Source of the DNA: Reclinomonas americana ATCC 50394
Taxonomy: Eukaryota; Jakobida; Jakobea; Jakobida
DNA length: 27,222 bases
Reading direction: 5' to 3'
NCBI GenBank assembly: GCA_048213135.1
Contig: PS015194.1
Coordinates: 1-27,222, forward strand
Both the position numbers and the translations under genes were made by a program. Positions 1-8,864 of this stretch are shown here, one piece after another. Position 1 is the first letter of the stretch. The number at the start of each line of letters is the position of its first letter. Below the pieces are notes generated by a model. It had not been told where the DNA came from, searched no databases, and saw only the letters and a program-made list of their open reading frames with translations.

Positions 1-200
1 ACCCCATCATCATCATCATCCATTTCAGTATACTTACAATCGATTGCACTCTACGTGGACGCCATGCAGATGTAGGACACCGGCCACGCTATCAAACAAC
101 CACCAAACAAAACAAACAAAGAGGCACAGACAGACAGGGAGAGAGGCAGAGAGACAAACAGAACGGTGGGGCTGACAAAAAACCACGAGAACGTGTGTTG
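1..200. other. Window edge and 3' flank of the inositol kinase gene
   Basis: This stretch holds a short CAT trinucleotide run near positions 5-23 and purine-rich simple sequence (about 100-165). It should contain the 3' UTR and polyadenylation region of the minus-strand inositol kinase gene. I see no convincing coding exon and no AATAAA-type signal I would defend. Confidence 0.4.
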
Positions 201-2215
201 CTACTGTCGTGGCACTACTGGAGCCGGGCGCTCGCAGATCTCGTTGTGCGCAATCGCCTGCAACATCTTGATGAGGTTGCCGAGTCCCCACAGCCACCCG
301 TCCGTGTTCTCGTGCAGGTGCGGATCCTCCATCTCCGACACGTGTGCGACCTGAGCCAGATCCACCAACCGCACGTCGACAACGTCGCGCGACGCCAGCG
401 CCGTCATGTCGTTCTCGTAAATCACCAAAATCGACGCCGACCACAGCCGGTAGTCTCCCATGTGCTCACGGACCACGCTCTCGAGTTGCTGTGTCGCAGG
501 CACGCGTGATGAGTGCACTGAAAGTAACTAAACACCAGTCACTGAAACACCACGCAACGAATAGTCTCTGAATCAGCTTGTCCAGCACGTCGACACGCAT
601 GGTATCTCCGACACCAAAGCACGCCGTCAGCTCCTGCTGCAGGTACTCGGGATCCAGCGACCGGCCCCACTCCTTGCTCCGTGACACGTACTGGCCGTCG
701 TGGGCATTCAGGTACTAAGGGGAAGGAAAGTGAGTCGATAGATCAACCGTCTTTTTCTCGCATCACACGACATCACCTTGGCACCGCAGATCTTGAAGCC
801 GTGGCTTCCGCTCGTGTTTCGCGAGTTGCGATCGATGATGCGGCGCACTTTGGACGGCGAGGCGTCGAGGCCGTGTGATCGGTAGCCGAGCTTGAGGTCC
901 AANNNNNNNNNNNNNNNNNNNNNNNNNNNNNNNNNNNNNNNNNNNNNNNNNCACAGACGGCATAACAAAGGGTCTTGTGAGGTCCTCGATGGTGATGTAG
1001 CCTGCGCGCGCGTGCAAAACAAACGTGAGTGGTGGCCCGGCGCGCACCAAGAGCAGCGCGAATGGAAAAACGCAACGAGGGCCATCAAAGTTGGCAGCCT
1101 CCAGGAAATGCGCGCTCGGCAGCGCGGGATACCGATGCAGCGTGACCTCGGTGGTCTGCTGCACGAGATCGACCACCGTCCGGTCGAGCGCGGCGGCCAC
1201 AAACTCCTTCTCGTCCACCATGACCACATCGTCGCCAGCATCGTGCGGCAGCGGTGTCACCTTGTGCAGCGTGGCGACGCCGAGGAACCGCGGCAAGAAC
1301 TGCAGCAGGCTGTTGGAACTCGACTGCGCATCCCCAAAGAAGCGCAGATAAATGTCGAGCTCGCGTGCCGCCGCCGGCTTGAACAGCACCGGATAGGTGG
1401 CTGCTCGAGCGCGAGAGAGAGACGTGAGTGAGCTCCAAAAAAATAAAGCGGAGAAAAACACCACAAGACGCAACAGCTTTTGACAATGTCAAAGTGGCCG
1501 GCCACCTGATGCGGATGCAGTGCCGTGGTCTCGACCCAGCGCATGATAGCCTCATCGCCCTGCTCACCACCGCCACCATTTGCAATGGAGCTCTTGTCTG
1601 TGTAATACATACACACACATTTGCATTCGCAGTCAGCGCGCACGGACAACAACAACAACAGCAATAAACAAGAGGCATCTGCACGTGTATGCACACCAAA
1701 GAGAGAGAGAAAGAAAGTAATGCAAAGAAAGAGCGTGCACAGAGAGAGAGAGAGACAGACAGGGGCGCAAATCTGGATATGCACGACGTGTTATGCTCGC
1801 ACACCTATAACAACGAACACTCTGCGCACGTCTATCTCTCTCTCTCTCTCTGTGTGTTAGTGTGTGCACTCGGCACATGGGCAAAAGATGACATTGAAAA
1901 AAACACAGACACACACGCGGAAATGGATGAGCGCCTCCGATGATACTCGCAGATTCACACTGCAAAATGCCACTCTTGTTCTCCGCACACACGCGCGCGC
2001 ATTCACACACAGTGAGAGAAAGAAAGAAAGAGAGAGTGAGAGAGTGAGTGAGAGACACACAACACGAGAGAATGAGAGAGAGGAGATGCGCGAGTCGGCA
2101 CATACACACAAACACATCAGTGAACATTCTTCTCCTCGCTCACTCACTCACTCATTCACTCACCAGGCGCCTTGACAAACGGCGGATTGGCGGTGTTCTC
2201 GAGCGCAGTGGACAT
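201..2215 (-). CDS. Inositol polyphosphate kinase (IPMK/IP6K family), 7 exons
   Basis: This is a kinase of the inositol polyphosphate kinase family, which phosphorylates soluble inositol phosphates with ATP. Exons by splice phase: 2215-2164, 1597-1475, 1400-1077, 1001-952, 902-777, 714-559, 488-201, giving about 372 aa. The family signature P-x(3)-D-x-K-x-G is read across the N gap as PSVLDLKLG, so the gap appears to be intron. Other family blocks are HQVAGH near the N-terminus, VLFKP (ATP-side lysine region), GFKICGAKV after the signature, the SASILVIYE block, DVRLVDLAQV (the IDFAHT block, metal-binding Asp kept) and DGWLWGLGNLIKML at the C-terminus. IPMK and IP6K cannot be separated by eye; the last block leans toward IP6K. 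Three introns use GTTGCGT donors (1474, 1076, 558). The start is the ATG at 2215, whose first exon joins in phase 1. Confidence 0.88.
903..951. other. Assembly gap (49 N) in an inositol kinase intron
   Basis: The exons on either side join to the intact family motif PSVLDLKLG, so the missing bases are probably an intron with no lost codons. Confidence 0.8.
1690..2160. repeat. Microsatellite-rich first intron of the inositol kinase gene
   Basis: This part of the 566-bp first intron (2163-1598) consists largely of GA, CA, GAAA and CACT/GAGT simple repeats interleaved with short unique sequence. Open frames here are low-complexity Ser/Leu/Cys/Val runs and are not genes. Confidence 0.85.
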
Positions 2216-2428
2216 GATAGAGTGTGGCGAGTGGCGGAAGAGGAGAGACGCGGAGAGAGAGTACAAACAAACGCCAAGTTCACGATCCGTCGGTTTGATT
2301 TGTCATATAATACCGGCTTCATTTGTGTGCGACTCGCCTGTGCGGGATTTTGAAGTTGCGGTACATAGGCGGTGCTGCATCAGATCCGCACGGTTGTGTA
2401 ATTGAAGCTGCACTGTGTACGGTATAGA
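2216..2428. promoter_or_regulatory. Divergent intergenic space (shared promoter region)
   Basis: These 213 bp separate the start codons of the minus-strand inositol kinase gene and the plus-strand gene at 2429. Both promoters and 5' UTRs must lie here. I recognise no TATA box or named motif. Confidence 0.4.
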
Positions 2429-3100
2429 ATGAGCAGCGATGAATCGATGATTGTGTATGTGCCGCCGCCGGCATTGCATGTGCTGTGCCAGGCGATTCCC
2501 GCGCGCCTCATGATTGGCTGCTTGGTGTGCGACTCGTCACTGGTGTTTGCGGTGCATGTGAATCCGACAACGGCCAATGGGCGGCTGCTGGTGCGTTTGG
2601 TCAGCACCACTGATCGCCTCGGTGAGCTCGAGGATGGCGGCGATGAGCCGGTGGATGTGAGCACAATCAGTCGTGCGTACACGGCGAGCGAGTTGTTTGG
2701 CTTGCATGCGTGCATGGCGGTGTTGGCGACGGCGTTGCAGCCGTATTGCGTGCAGGAGTGGGTCGCTGGCAACAATGCGCAGAGTGTCGACGAGGAGAGT
2801 GGGCGAGTGGTGGTGGGGGCGCGGGAGCCTGGCATTCTGCATGCACACTTGGCGATTCGTGTGCAGCCGCTGTCGCTGCAGCCGCCGGTGCCGATTGATG
2901 GCGTGCCCGTCGGCACCGAGTTGCACCTGTCGACGGGCAAGGTGCCGTGGGCGGAGTGTGCAGAGGGCACACTGGAGGCGTTTGTGGAGTTTGTGCGTGA
3001 GGCCGTGGCGCGTGCGTGGGAGGCCGAGGATGCGGAGTCGTTGAGAGCGTGTGCGGCGCGCGCTGCGGTGGAGTGGTTTCCCGCGCGCCGTCGCCAGTGA
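2429..3100 (+). CDS. Hypothetical protein, single exon, 223 aa
   Basis: I do not recognise this protein. It starts at the first ATG (MSSDESMIVYVPPPA) and runs uninterrupted for 223 codons to TGA. It has no signal peptide or membrane segment. It begins with alternating hydrophobic strands (IVYVPPP; LMIGCLVCDSSLVFAVHV; GRLLVRLVS), passes through an acidic loop (residues about 65-75), an Ala/Leu-rich helix (ASELFGLHACMAVLATAL) and a further beta-like part (ILHAHLAIRVQPLSL), and ends in a helical tail (LEAFVEFVREAVARAWEAED) with a basic C-terminus. This suggests an alpha/beta globular protein. It is the only intronless gene in the window, which may mean retroposition or simple intron loss. Base composition matches its neighbours. 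Confidence 0.72.
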   Translation: MSSDESMIVYVPPPALHVLCQAIPARLMIGCLVCDSSLVFAVHVNPTTANGRLLVRLVSTTDRLGELEDGGDEPVDVSTISRAYTASELFGLHACMAVLATALQPYCVQEWVAGNNAQSVDEESGRVVVGAREPGILHAHLAIRVQPLSLQPPVPIDGVPVGTELHLSTGKVPWAECAEGTLEAFVEFVREAVARAWEAEDAESLRACAARAAVEWFPARRRQ

Positions 3101-3224
3101 GGAGGCGATGGCGGTAGTTGGGGGCGTGGGGCAGGCGGCTGTGTGCACGTGGGAGTGAGCGGAGGTGAGAGAGACGCCAGCTTTGTCGTGTCCGCACCAA
3201 GTGTGACACTCTGCTAAATACTGT
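3101..3224. other. 3' flank of the hypothetical gene
   Basis: This is the short GC-rich tail after the stop at 3100, expected to hold the 3' UTR. Nothing else is recognisable before the tandem array begins. Confidence 0.35.
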
Positions 3225-3349
3225 ACCTCTCCGTCGCTGCCGGTTGTGTTCAGTCGAGTTCTCGTCGAGTCTGCGGCAAGACCCACAAGTGCGGCCACGG
3301 CCACCGGCCTCGTGCGCACAAGAACCTCACTGGTGCCCACGATGCGATG

Positions 3350-3414
3350 GTGAGAGAGGCAATGGCGAGCTCCTTCATCGTCTTTCAGCAGAACTCATTC
3401 CGGGGCTGCCGCAC
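3350..3414 (+). repeat. Hairpin element A (GTGAGAGAGG subtype)
   Basis: This is the first and most divergent copy. The 5' arm reads GGCGAGCTCC instead of GGCAAGCTCC; the A-to-G change still pairs as G-U with the 3' arm GGGGCTGCC. Confidence 0.7.
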
Positions 3415-3561
3415 CCCTCTCTCACTTTTGTTTCTCTTTTTCCCCGGTTCGGTGTCACAGACTCGACAGGCAAGTGGACGATTGAGGAGGCAGGCCCACA
3501 ACACTGCTGCATGGCAATGGAACTGCGCACACAAGAGGCAAGCCGGCACCCAGACTTGAAG

Positions 3562-3627
3562 GTGAGAAGGGCCAAGGCAAGCTCCTTCATCATTCTTCCA
3601 AAACGCTCGTCTCCGGGGCTGCCGCAC
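3562..3627 (+). repeat. Hairpin element B (GTGAGAAGGG subtype)
   Basis: The arms are GGCAAGCTCC and GGGGCTGCC. It is followed by a pyrimidine tract and by a second perfect hairpin at 3675-3691 (GAAGAC, loop TCTTG, GTCTTC). It is nearly identical to elements D and G. Confidence 0.75.
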
Positions 3628-3855
3628 TTCCTTCTCTTTTGCTTCTTTTTGCTCCCTCATATACCTGCCACAAGGAAGACTCTTGGTCTTCTCGCATGCG
3701 CTTCTTGCCTCCCTTTTTGCTCCCCTTTTGCTTGGTGCGTGCACATGCGCTGACTGAGTATGGTGTGTATTTCACAGTCAAAACTTGGCCCACAACAGCA
3801 TTGCACGACAATCACACTACACAGACAAGAGCCAGGCCGATGTGCAGTTCAACAG

Positions 3856-3932
3856 GTGAGAGAGGCAATGGCAAGCTCCTTCATCTTACCAAGAAAAGCC
3901 CGCAATGATCACTGACTCCGGGGCTGCCGCAC
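3856..3932 (+). repeat. Hairpin element C (GTGAGAGAGG subtype)
   Basis: The arms are GGCAAGCTCC and GGGGCTGCC, with a longer loop containing AATGATCACTGAC. It is nearly identical to element F about 857 bp away. Confidence 0.75.
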
Positions 3933-4120
3933 TCCTTTCTTTTTTGCAGTTTTGTCTTTGGTGATGCATGATGCACTGACAGATTGCATGCATGCGCTGA
4001 CAGAGTACCATTTGTATTCGACAGTCGACTTGGCAAGTGGACGATCGAGGAGGCCCACAACACCGCTGCATGGTAAGGGAACTGGGTACACAAGAGGCGA
4101 GCCGGCACCCAGACTTGAAG

Positions 4121-4186
4121 GTGAGAAGGGCCAAGGCAAGCTCCTTCATCATTCTTCCAAAACACTCGACTCCGGGGCTGCCGCAC
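4121..4186 (+). repeat. Hairpin element D (GTGAGAAGGG subtype)
   Basis: The stem arms and loop match elements B and G. The preceding exon-like segment also matches theirs but with frame-breaking single-base indels. Confidence 0.75.
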
Positions 4187-4371
4187 TTCCTTCTCTTTTG
4201 TCACTCTACTTGCTTCAGCGGTCTCTTCTCGTTTCCTTTTTTTGACATGTCCCGTTTTGTACACTGCTGAGTTCGACGGTCAAATTCACCAATCCCAGTC
4301 TGGGCCCACAACTCTGCTCTTGCGCAGTCGGTCTGTGGAGACAAGAGGCAAGCTAGCACGCTGTCTTCTCA

Positions 4372-4476
4372 GTGAGAGAGGCCATGGCAAGCTCCTTCAT
4401 TGTGACAACGTTTTCCAACATTATCCAGTTCGTGCATTTGTTCCCGCATTTGCATTCCCCTCCGGGGCTGCTGCAC
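4372..4476 (+). repeat. Hairpin element E (long-loop variant)
   Basis: The 5' arm is GGCAAGCTCC and the 3' arm is GGGGCTGCT; the C-to-T change still pairs as G-U. The loop is the longest of the set. Confidence 0.7.
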
Positions 4477-4712
4477 TCCCCTCTCTTTTTTGCTTGGGTT
4501 TGCTCTTCTCAACCACAAAGAAGACTCTTGATCTTCTCGCGTGCGCTTTTTGGCCGACACATTCCTCCTTTTTTGCATTCCCTTTGCTTGGAGCCTGCAC
4601 ATGTGCTGACTGAGTATCGTGTGTATATCACAGTCAAAACCTATGCCCACAACAGTATTGCACGGCAGTCACACTGCACAGACAAGAGCCATGCCGATGC
4701 TCAGTTCAACAG

Positions 4713-4786
4713 GTGAGAGAGGCAATGGCAAGCTCCTTCATCTTAAAGAAAGCCCGCAATGATCACTGACTCCGGGGCTGCCGCAC
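4713..4786 (+). repeat. Hairpin element F (GTGAGAGAGG subtype)
   Basis: This is the partner copy of element C, with the same arms and the same AATGATCACTGAC loop word. Confidence 0.75.
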
Positions 4787-4944
4787 TCCTTTCTTTTTTT
4801 TTGCACTTTCTCTTTGGTGATGCATGCAGGTACCGCCTGTATTCGACAGTCGACTTGGCAAGTGGACAGCCGAGGAGGCCCACAACACCACTGCGTGGTA
4901 CGGAACTGCGCACACAAGAGGCAAGCCGGCACCCAGACTTGAAG

Positions 4945-5011
4945 GTGAGAAGGGCCAAGGCAAGCTCCTTCATCATTCTACCAAAACATTTCGACTCCGG
5001 GGCTGCCGCAC
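4945..5011 (+). repeat. Hairpin element G (GTGAGAAGGG subtype)
   Basis: This last visible copy is followed by the pyrimidine tract and GAAGA/TCTTC word of element B, then by the N gap at 5098. More copies could be collapsed in the gap. Confidence 0.75.
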
Positions 5012-5097
5012 TTCCTTCTCTTTTGCTTCTTTTTGCTCCCTCATATGCCTGCCACAAGGAAGACTCTTGATCTTCTCACGTGCGCTTCTTGCCTGCC

Positions 5098-5117
5098 NNN
5101 NNNNNNNNNNNNNNNNN
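5098..5117. other. Assembly gap (20 N) between the array and the sirtuin 3' end
   Basis: The gap separates the last array cassette from the sirtuin's final visible codons. The sirtuin stop codon is either in it or just beyond it. Confidence 0.9.
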
Positions 5118-7058
5118 CCGCCGCCTCGGCTGTCGCACTCGCCGATCCAGACTTTGCAGTTGCCTCTGCCTCCTCGTCGGCTGGCACGCGGTCCAGGAAC
5201 CACTCTCGCATCTCCGGGGCAAACATAAACTGGTGCTCCGAAGTGAAGCTATCTGTGCCGGCCAGCTGCACCACAAACGCCAACGCCGGAACGTCCGGAA
5301 CGTTGTCAAAGCGCACCGTCACTGTGACACGGCTCGTGCGTGGTGCCTGTTGCACGAAGAGATCATTAGTTCATCAGTTGCACCAGTGGCATGCAAGCAG
5401 CGACACACAATGGTATCACACCAGTGGAACGGCAAATGAGCCATCGGCACCGCAGTCTCGCGCTCTGAACGCTGTGGCCTCACGCTGACCGTCCAACTTG
5501 AGCTGCACAACCGAGCAGAAGTGCGACCAGCCTGCCGGACGAGCGATGAAGAACTCGGAACCACGAGCACCGGCAGTCTTGCGCTGCGTGTTCATCACCA
5601 CTATTAGCAACCAGGAAAGAAATAGCACCACATCGAGAACACTCAACGCACCACTCCCAACGTGAAGGGCTTGACGTCGCGGTGCCGAGGCAGCTCCAGT
5701 CCAAGTTCGCGCAGCAAACCCAGCAGCACCTCGTCGGTGCGCGCACGAATGATCATCGAGGCACGGTGATCCTTCGGGGTCGGTTGCAGATTGGTGATCA
5801 CCAGCTTGCCTGTGTGGTGACCGACGAGAGGGGGTGAGACAGTCGTTGCAAGCAGTGTGCACGGCAAGCACCGCACCTCGTCCACTCTTGACAGGGATCA
5901 CGGGAATGTCGGCCGCCGGCGTCACCTTCAGACTGGTGCCAAACACCAGCGACAGGTCGGCCTTGCCGGCCTCCTCGTACGCACGCTCCAGCTCATCCTC
6001 TGGCAAGTTCTCGCTCTGTACATACGCACATACTACGCGTGAGCACGGGTGGTGCATGCAGCGCAGCGATTCTTGGCCGACTCCAACGCAACAAAGTTGA
6101 TGATCGAGTCGTGCAGGTGACCACCGCACTGCGGGCAGCGCCGTCCGGTCCGGTGATCGTGCACCTTTTGAGCAGTACGCGTACGCCACTCACGCCACAC
6201 CTTGTGGCCGCAGCTCTCGCACTGCTCCTTGCTGCATGTCCGGTCAAAGAATTCCGTCAGTCTCATGTGACGGAAAGTGCAAGTTGGAAGACAGACAGCG
6301 GTGCATGCGCAACTTGGTGTTGCCGTGCAACTCTGAGATGGCATCGCCCGGAATACCGCTTCGCACATGCAGACCGTCCGTGTTCTGCACACCGCAAACG
6401 ATTCAGGCCTGCTGGATTCGACGGCAACTCGACAATCATGCGAAATCGAAATGAACTCACTTGGCTGATGACGTGCTTGATGTAACCGGCCTTCACCAGT
6501 GCCACAATGGCCATGTGGCCGATGGTGGGGTAGTGCACTTTGGCGTCGGAGATGCTGCGCGAACCCTGCAAGCATACGATATCGAAAGGTGAGTGTGGTC
6601 CGAGGACAACTGGACTGTTTTTCCTATCCACGCTCACCGTCTCTCCGCGTGCACGCAGCGTCCACACACCATTCGGGCCGCTACTCACGCACGCACTGTC
6701 AGTGTCGATACATCACGAGCCTTTTCTTTTAACGCACACACACACACACCGGAAGTCTGAGATGCCGGCCGATGTGGAGATTCCGGCGCCAGTGGACACG
6801 ATCGCGTGGTCCGCGTTGCGAACCAACTCGGCCAATGCCTTGATGCGAGCTTGCACCACCTGCAGGTTACGGAGGGAAGAGAGGGTGAGACTCACGCGGC
6901 CGGACAGCGATTTGCCCGACTGGTACCGACCTCTGGCTCGTCAAAATACTGCATCGCAAACACCCGTCAGTGATCCGCCCGCCCACCTCTCTCACACACA
7001 GCCAAGCACATACACACACCTCCTTCACACGCTCCGGCGTCGCCTCCTCGGGATCCAT
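5118..7058 (-). CDS. Sirtuin, SIRT6/SIRT7-like NAD-dependent deacylase, 11 exons, 3' end in gap
   Basis: This is a nuclear-type (class IV) sirtuin that would remove acyl groups from lysines using NAD+. Exons: 7058-7020, 6948-6931, 6859-6750, 6680-6638, 6565-6461, 6384-6314, 6261-6093, 6015-5877, 5809-5652, 5583-5422 and 5346-5118, at least 414 aa. The N-terminus has YFDEPE as in SIRT6/7. Then come GAGISTSAGISDFRG (NAD loop), ISQNTDGLH, ELHGN (catalytic His), zinc pairs CESC and CPQC, VHDHRTGRRCPQCG and HLHDSIINF (closest to SIRT7), GTSLKV and VITNLQPTPKD. After the usual LGLELP end there are about 150 more residues (exons 10-11) that I cannot assign. Two introns use GTTGCGT/C donors (6313, 6092). 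Exon 2 is an 18-nt microexon. The first ATG was chosen because phases close from it. Confidence 0.9.
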
Positions 7059-7389
7059 GACTCTTTCTCTGCTCGCCACAACAAACGAAAACAAAAAAGC
7101 AATCGATCCGTCGCGCCAAATTAAATATCGTCGGAAAATCGAACCGCGTGTCTGGCGTCGAGTTATTTCTGTCCCCAACTCCGTGCCGAATCCTCGCAAG
7201 GAAAAGGGACTGCATGCAGCCACACAGTAGCACAGCGTGGCGGTAAATGAGAGACGCGACTCGCGCATGGGAGAGAGGGCGTGTGTCTTTTTTTAGGCTT
7301 TTCAATGGGTTTTTAACAAACATGCACCAGCAGCAGCACACCTTGCGGTGCAACTGCAAACGGTGGACGGGTGGGGTGAGAGTTGCACT
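7059..7389. other. Intergenic space between sirtuin start and TCTP stop
   Basis: The two minus-strand genes are in tandem, so these 331 bp carry the sirtuin promoter and 5' UTR plus the TCTP 3' UTR. A T-rich run lies at about 7288-7316. I see no further gene. Confidence 0.45.
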
Positions 7390-8496
7390 TTAGTACTTCT
7401 CCTCCACCAGGCCATGGCGCCAGTACATGAAGGTCGGGATACCCTCCGCATCCCACTCAACCAGCACGACCATGCTGTTCTCTTGCAGGTTCTCGCCCAT
7501 GTAGAAGCTCAGCTCGTCGGCCTTGCCCAGAATGCCGGCGATCACCGACTTGGACTGAGCCACCAGCTCAGCAGCAGCCTCCGGCTTGCCATCGGCCTCC
7601 AGCTTGGCCTTCAGTGCCTGCAGGTAGCCCTTGATGTGCGCTACGGAAACGCAAACACATGAAATCAGTCTCTGATTTTGCGCACACAGGAGAACAGCGA
7701 TTCGACGACTCACCCTGGTACTGCTTCTTGTCGAACGGGACCTCCTGCAGCTTGAACGCGTCGACAATGTTGATCACCCTCACAACACCGTCCTCGACGC
7801 CCTCCTCGCCGCACTCGAAGCCAGCGACGCCAGTGTCCTTCATGATGTAGGCGCCCTTGGCCTTGAGGAAAGGTCCGTCGACCTCCTCGCTGAGAGAGAC
7901 GAAGAAGAGATCAGCAATTGCGGAGGGAGAGAGAGAGACAGAAGAGGACTTACCCGTAGCTGTCCGACAGCATCTCATCGCCAGACTGTGAGTGATTGTG
8001 AGTCACATTATCTGCTGAGCAGGCGATGACAGGCACACGCTCACCATAATGTCCTTGAAGACCTGCGAGATCGAAAAGCAGGGGAAGGGGGGAGGGCGCA
8101 GGAGGGTCAGCGAACTGACATGGACACCATCTCAACGAAAGGACGTGCGCCCCTTCATCTCCCATTTATCGAAAAGGACGGCAATCGAGAGAACGAGGAG
8201 AGGCACATGACACTCCACAATCCACAGCACACGAGAGGGGGCGTGAGGGGAGCGCGGGAGAGCGCGTGATGCACATGCACAAAGAGTGAAACCAAATGAA
8301 CACACACACACAAAGACACAATGAGAGGAAGGGCAACAGAGCGCTGCCTACCGAGCGAGTCACTGTTACACACAGAGAGAGAGGGACGACAAGACGACGC
8401 GTGCTCTGTTTGACCATGTCTTGTCTGATGTGCGCTCCTCACTCACTCCACTCGCTCTTTTCCGTTTTTTTGAGCGTCACACACACACACCTTCAT
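7390..8496 (-). CDS. TPT1: Translationally controlled tumour protein (TCTP), 5 exons, 160 aa
   Basis: TCTP is a small cytosolic, very abundant Mss4-fold protein linked to growth control, Ca2+ and small GTPase binding. Exons: 8496-8491, 8062-8045, 7985-7954, 7889-7714 and 7640-7390. The N-terminus is MKVFKDIMSGDEMLSDSYG, as in the family (MIIYKDLIS-DEM-SD-Y). The TCTP signatures follow: VVRVINIVDAFKLQEVPFDK, IKGYLQALKAKLE, and the C-terminal block FYMGENLQENSMVVLVEW with GLVEEKY at the end. At 160 aa it is slightly shorter than the usual 170-172; the missing part is in the flexible acidic loop. The first two coding exons are only 6 and 18 nt. Intron 1 (about 430 bp) is microsatellite-rich. Identification is secure; the symbol is by orthology. 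Confidence 0.93.
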
Positions 8497-8864
8497 GATT
8501 GTGTGGTGGGGTTAACGGGGTTAACGGGGGAAGAGGGGGATAACGAGAGCGCGCGAAAAAAATCGCAATAACGTGAGGGGAATCGGTCGATCGGTCGAAG
8601 AAGTGAACAATCACATCCACGAGACGAACCACTGGTCTGCTGCCTTCGCCACCACATGCATCAGGGCCGCCACCACAAGGCGAACAGAATGCACCTACGC
8701 AAGCGCACTGTTGAGCGGCGCTTCACGGTGCGGACAGTCGGTGAGTCATCCATTGTCCAACAACCGTTTGGCATTTGTGGCAAGTGCTGAGAAAAGTAGG
8801 AGGAACCACACGCTCACACACTCACGAGCACACGAGCACACGGACCGCGTACAAGCACATCAAC
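8497..8864. promoter_or_regulatory. Divergent promoter region, TCTP / EF-hand gene
   Basis: These 368 bp lie between divergent start codons. Next to TCTP is a direct repeat GGTTAACGGG/GGTTAACGGG (about 8510-8528), which on the TCTP strand reads as C-rich pyrimidine tracts. A second short repeat, TCGGTCGATCGGTCGA, is at about 8582-8599. An open frame around 8573-8750 looks like chance coding and is not claimed as an exon. A 5' UTR intron of the EF-hand gene is possible (GGTGAGTC near 8739). Confidence 0.45.

Larger units (their letters stand above)
3225..5097 (+). ncRNA. Tandem array of seven exon/intron-like cassettes, candidate multi-exon non-coding transcript
   Basis: Seven related units (A-G) repeat head to tail. 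Each has a segment of about 75-100 bp with shared words (GCCCACAAC, CACAAGAGGCAAGC), then a GTGAG donor-like site, a conserved hairpin, a long pyrimidine tract, in several units GCTGAC (branch-point-like), and TTCACAG or TTCGACAG (acceptor-like). Inferred exons are about 3461-3561 (B), 3778-3855 (C), 4025-4120 (D), 4298-4371 (E), 4634-4712 (F) and 4850-4944 (G), of 101, 78, 96, 74, 79 and 95 nt. Indels between copies break every reading frame, so this does not look like a repeated coding exon. Units C-D and F-G are dimers about 850 bp apart, with E between them. A spliced non-coding host transcript is my inference; a decayed tandem duplication is the main alternative. The array runs to the N gap beside the sirtuin 3' end. 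Confidence 0.55.

Noticed and set aside
1633-2175. Several 80-160 codon open frames on both strands in the microsatellite intron
   Set aside because: They are translations of GA/CA repeats with Ser/Leu/Val/Cys monotony and lie inside an intron proven by phase.
3254-3349. Short His/Cys/basic peptide (around KTHKCGHGHRPRAHKN) in the first array unit, resembling a zinc or ribosomal peptide
   Set aside because: The homologous segments of the other six units do not keep this frame, and no downstream exon continues it.
3856-4024. Possible box C/D snoRNA in array introns (GTGATGC, AATGATC and CTGAC words)
   Set aside because: The C and D words are too close or imperfect, no terminal stem brings them together, and they are not conserved across all units.
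8573-8750. Open frame upstream of the EF-hand gene (starting VRGIGRSVEEVNNH)
   Set aside because: It has no ATG at its start, no homology I recognise and no phase-compatible junction to exon 1. It is better seen as promoter/5' UTR.
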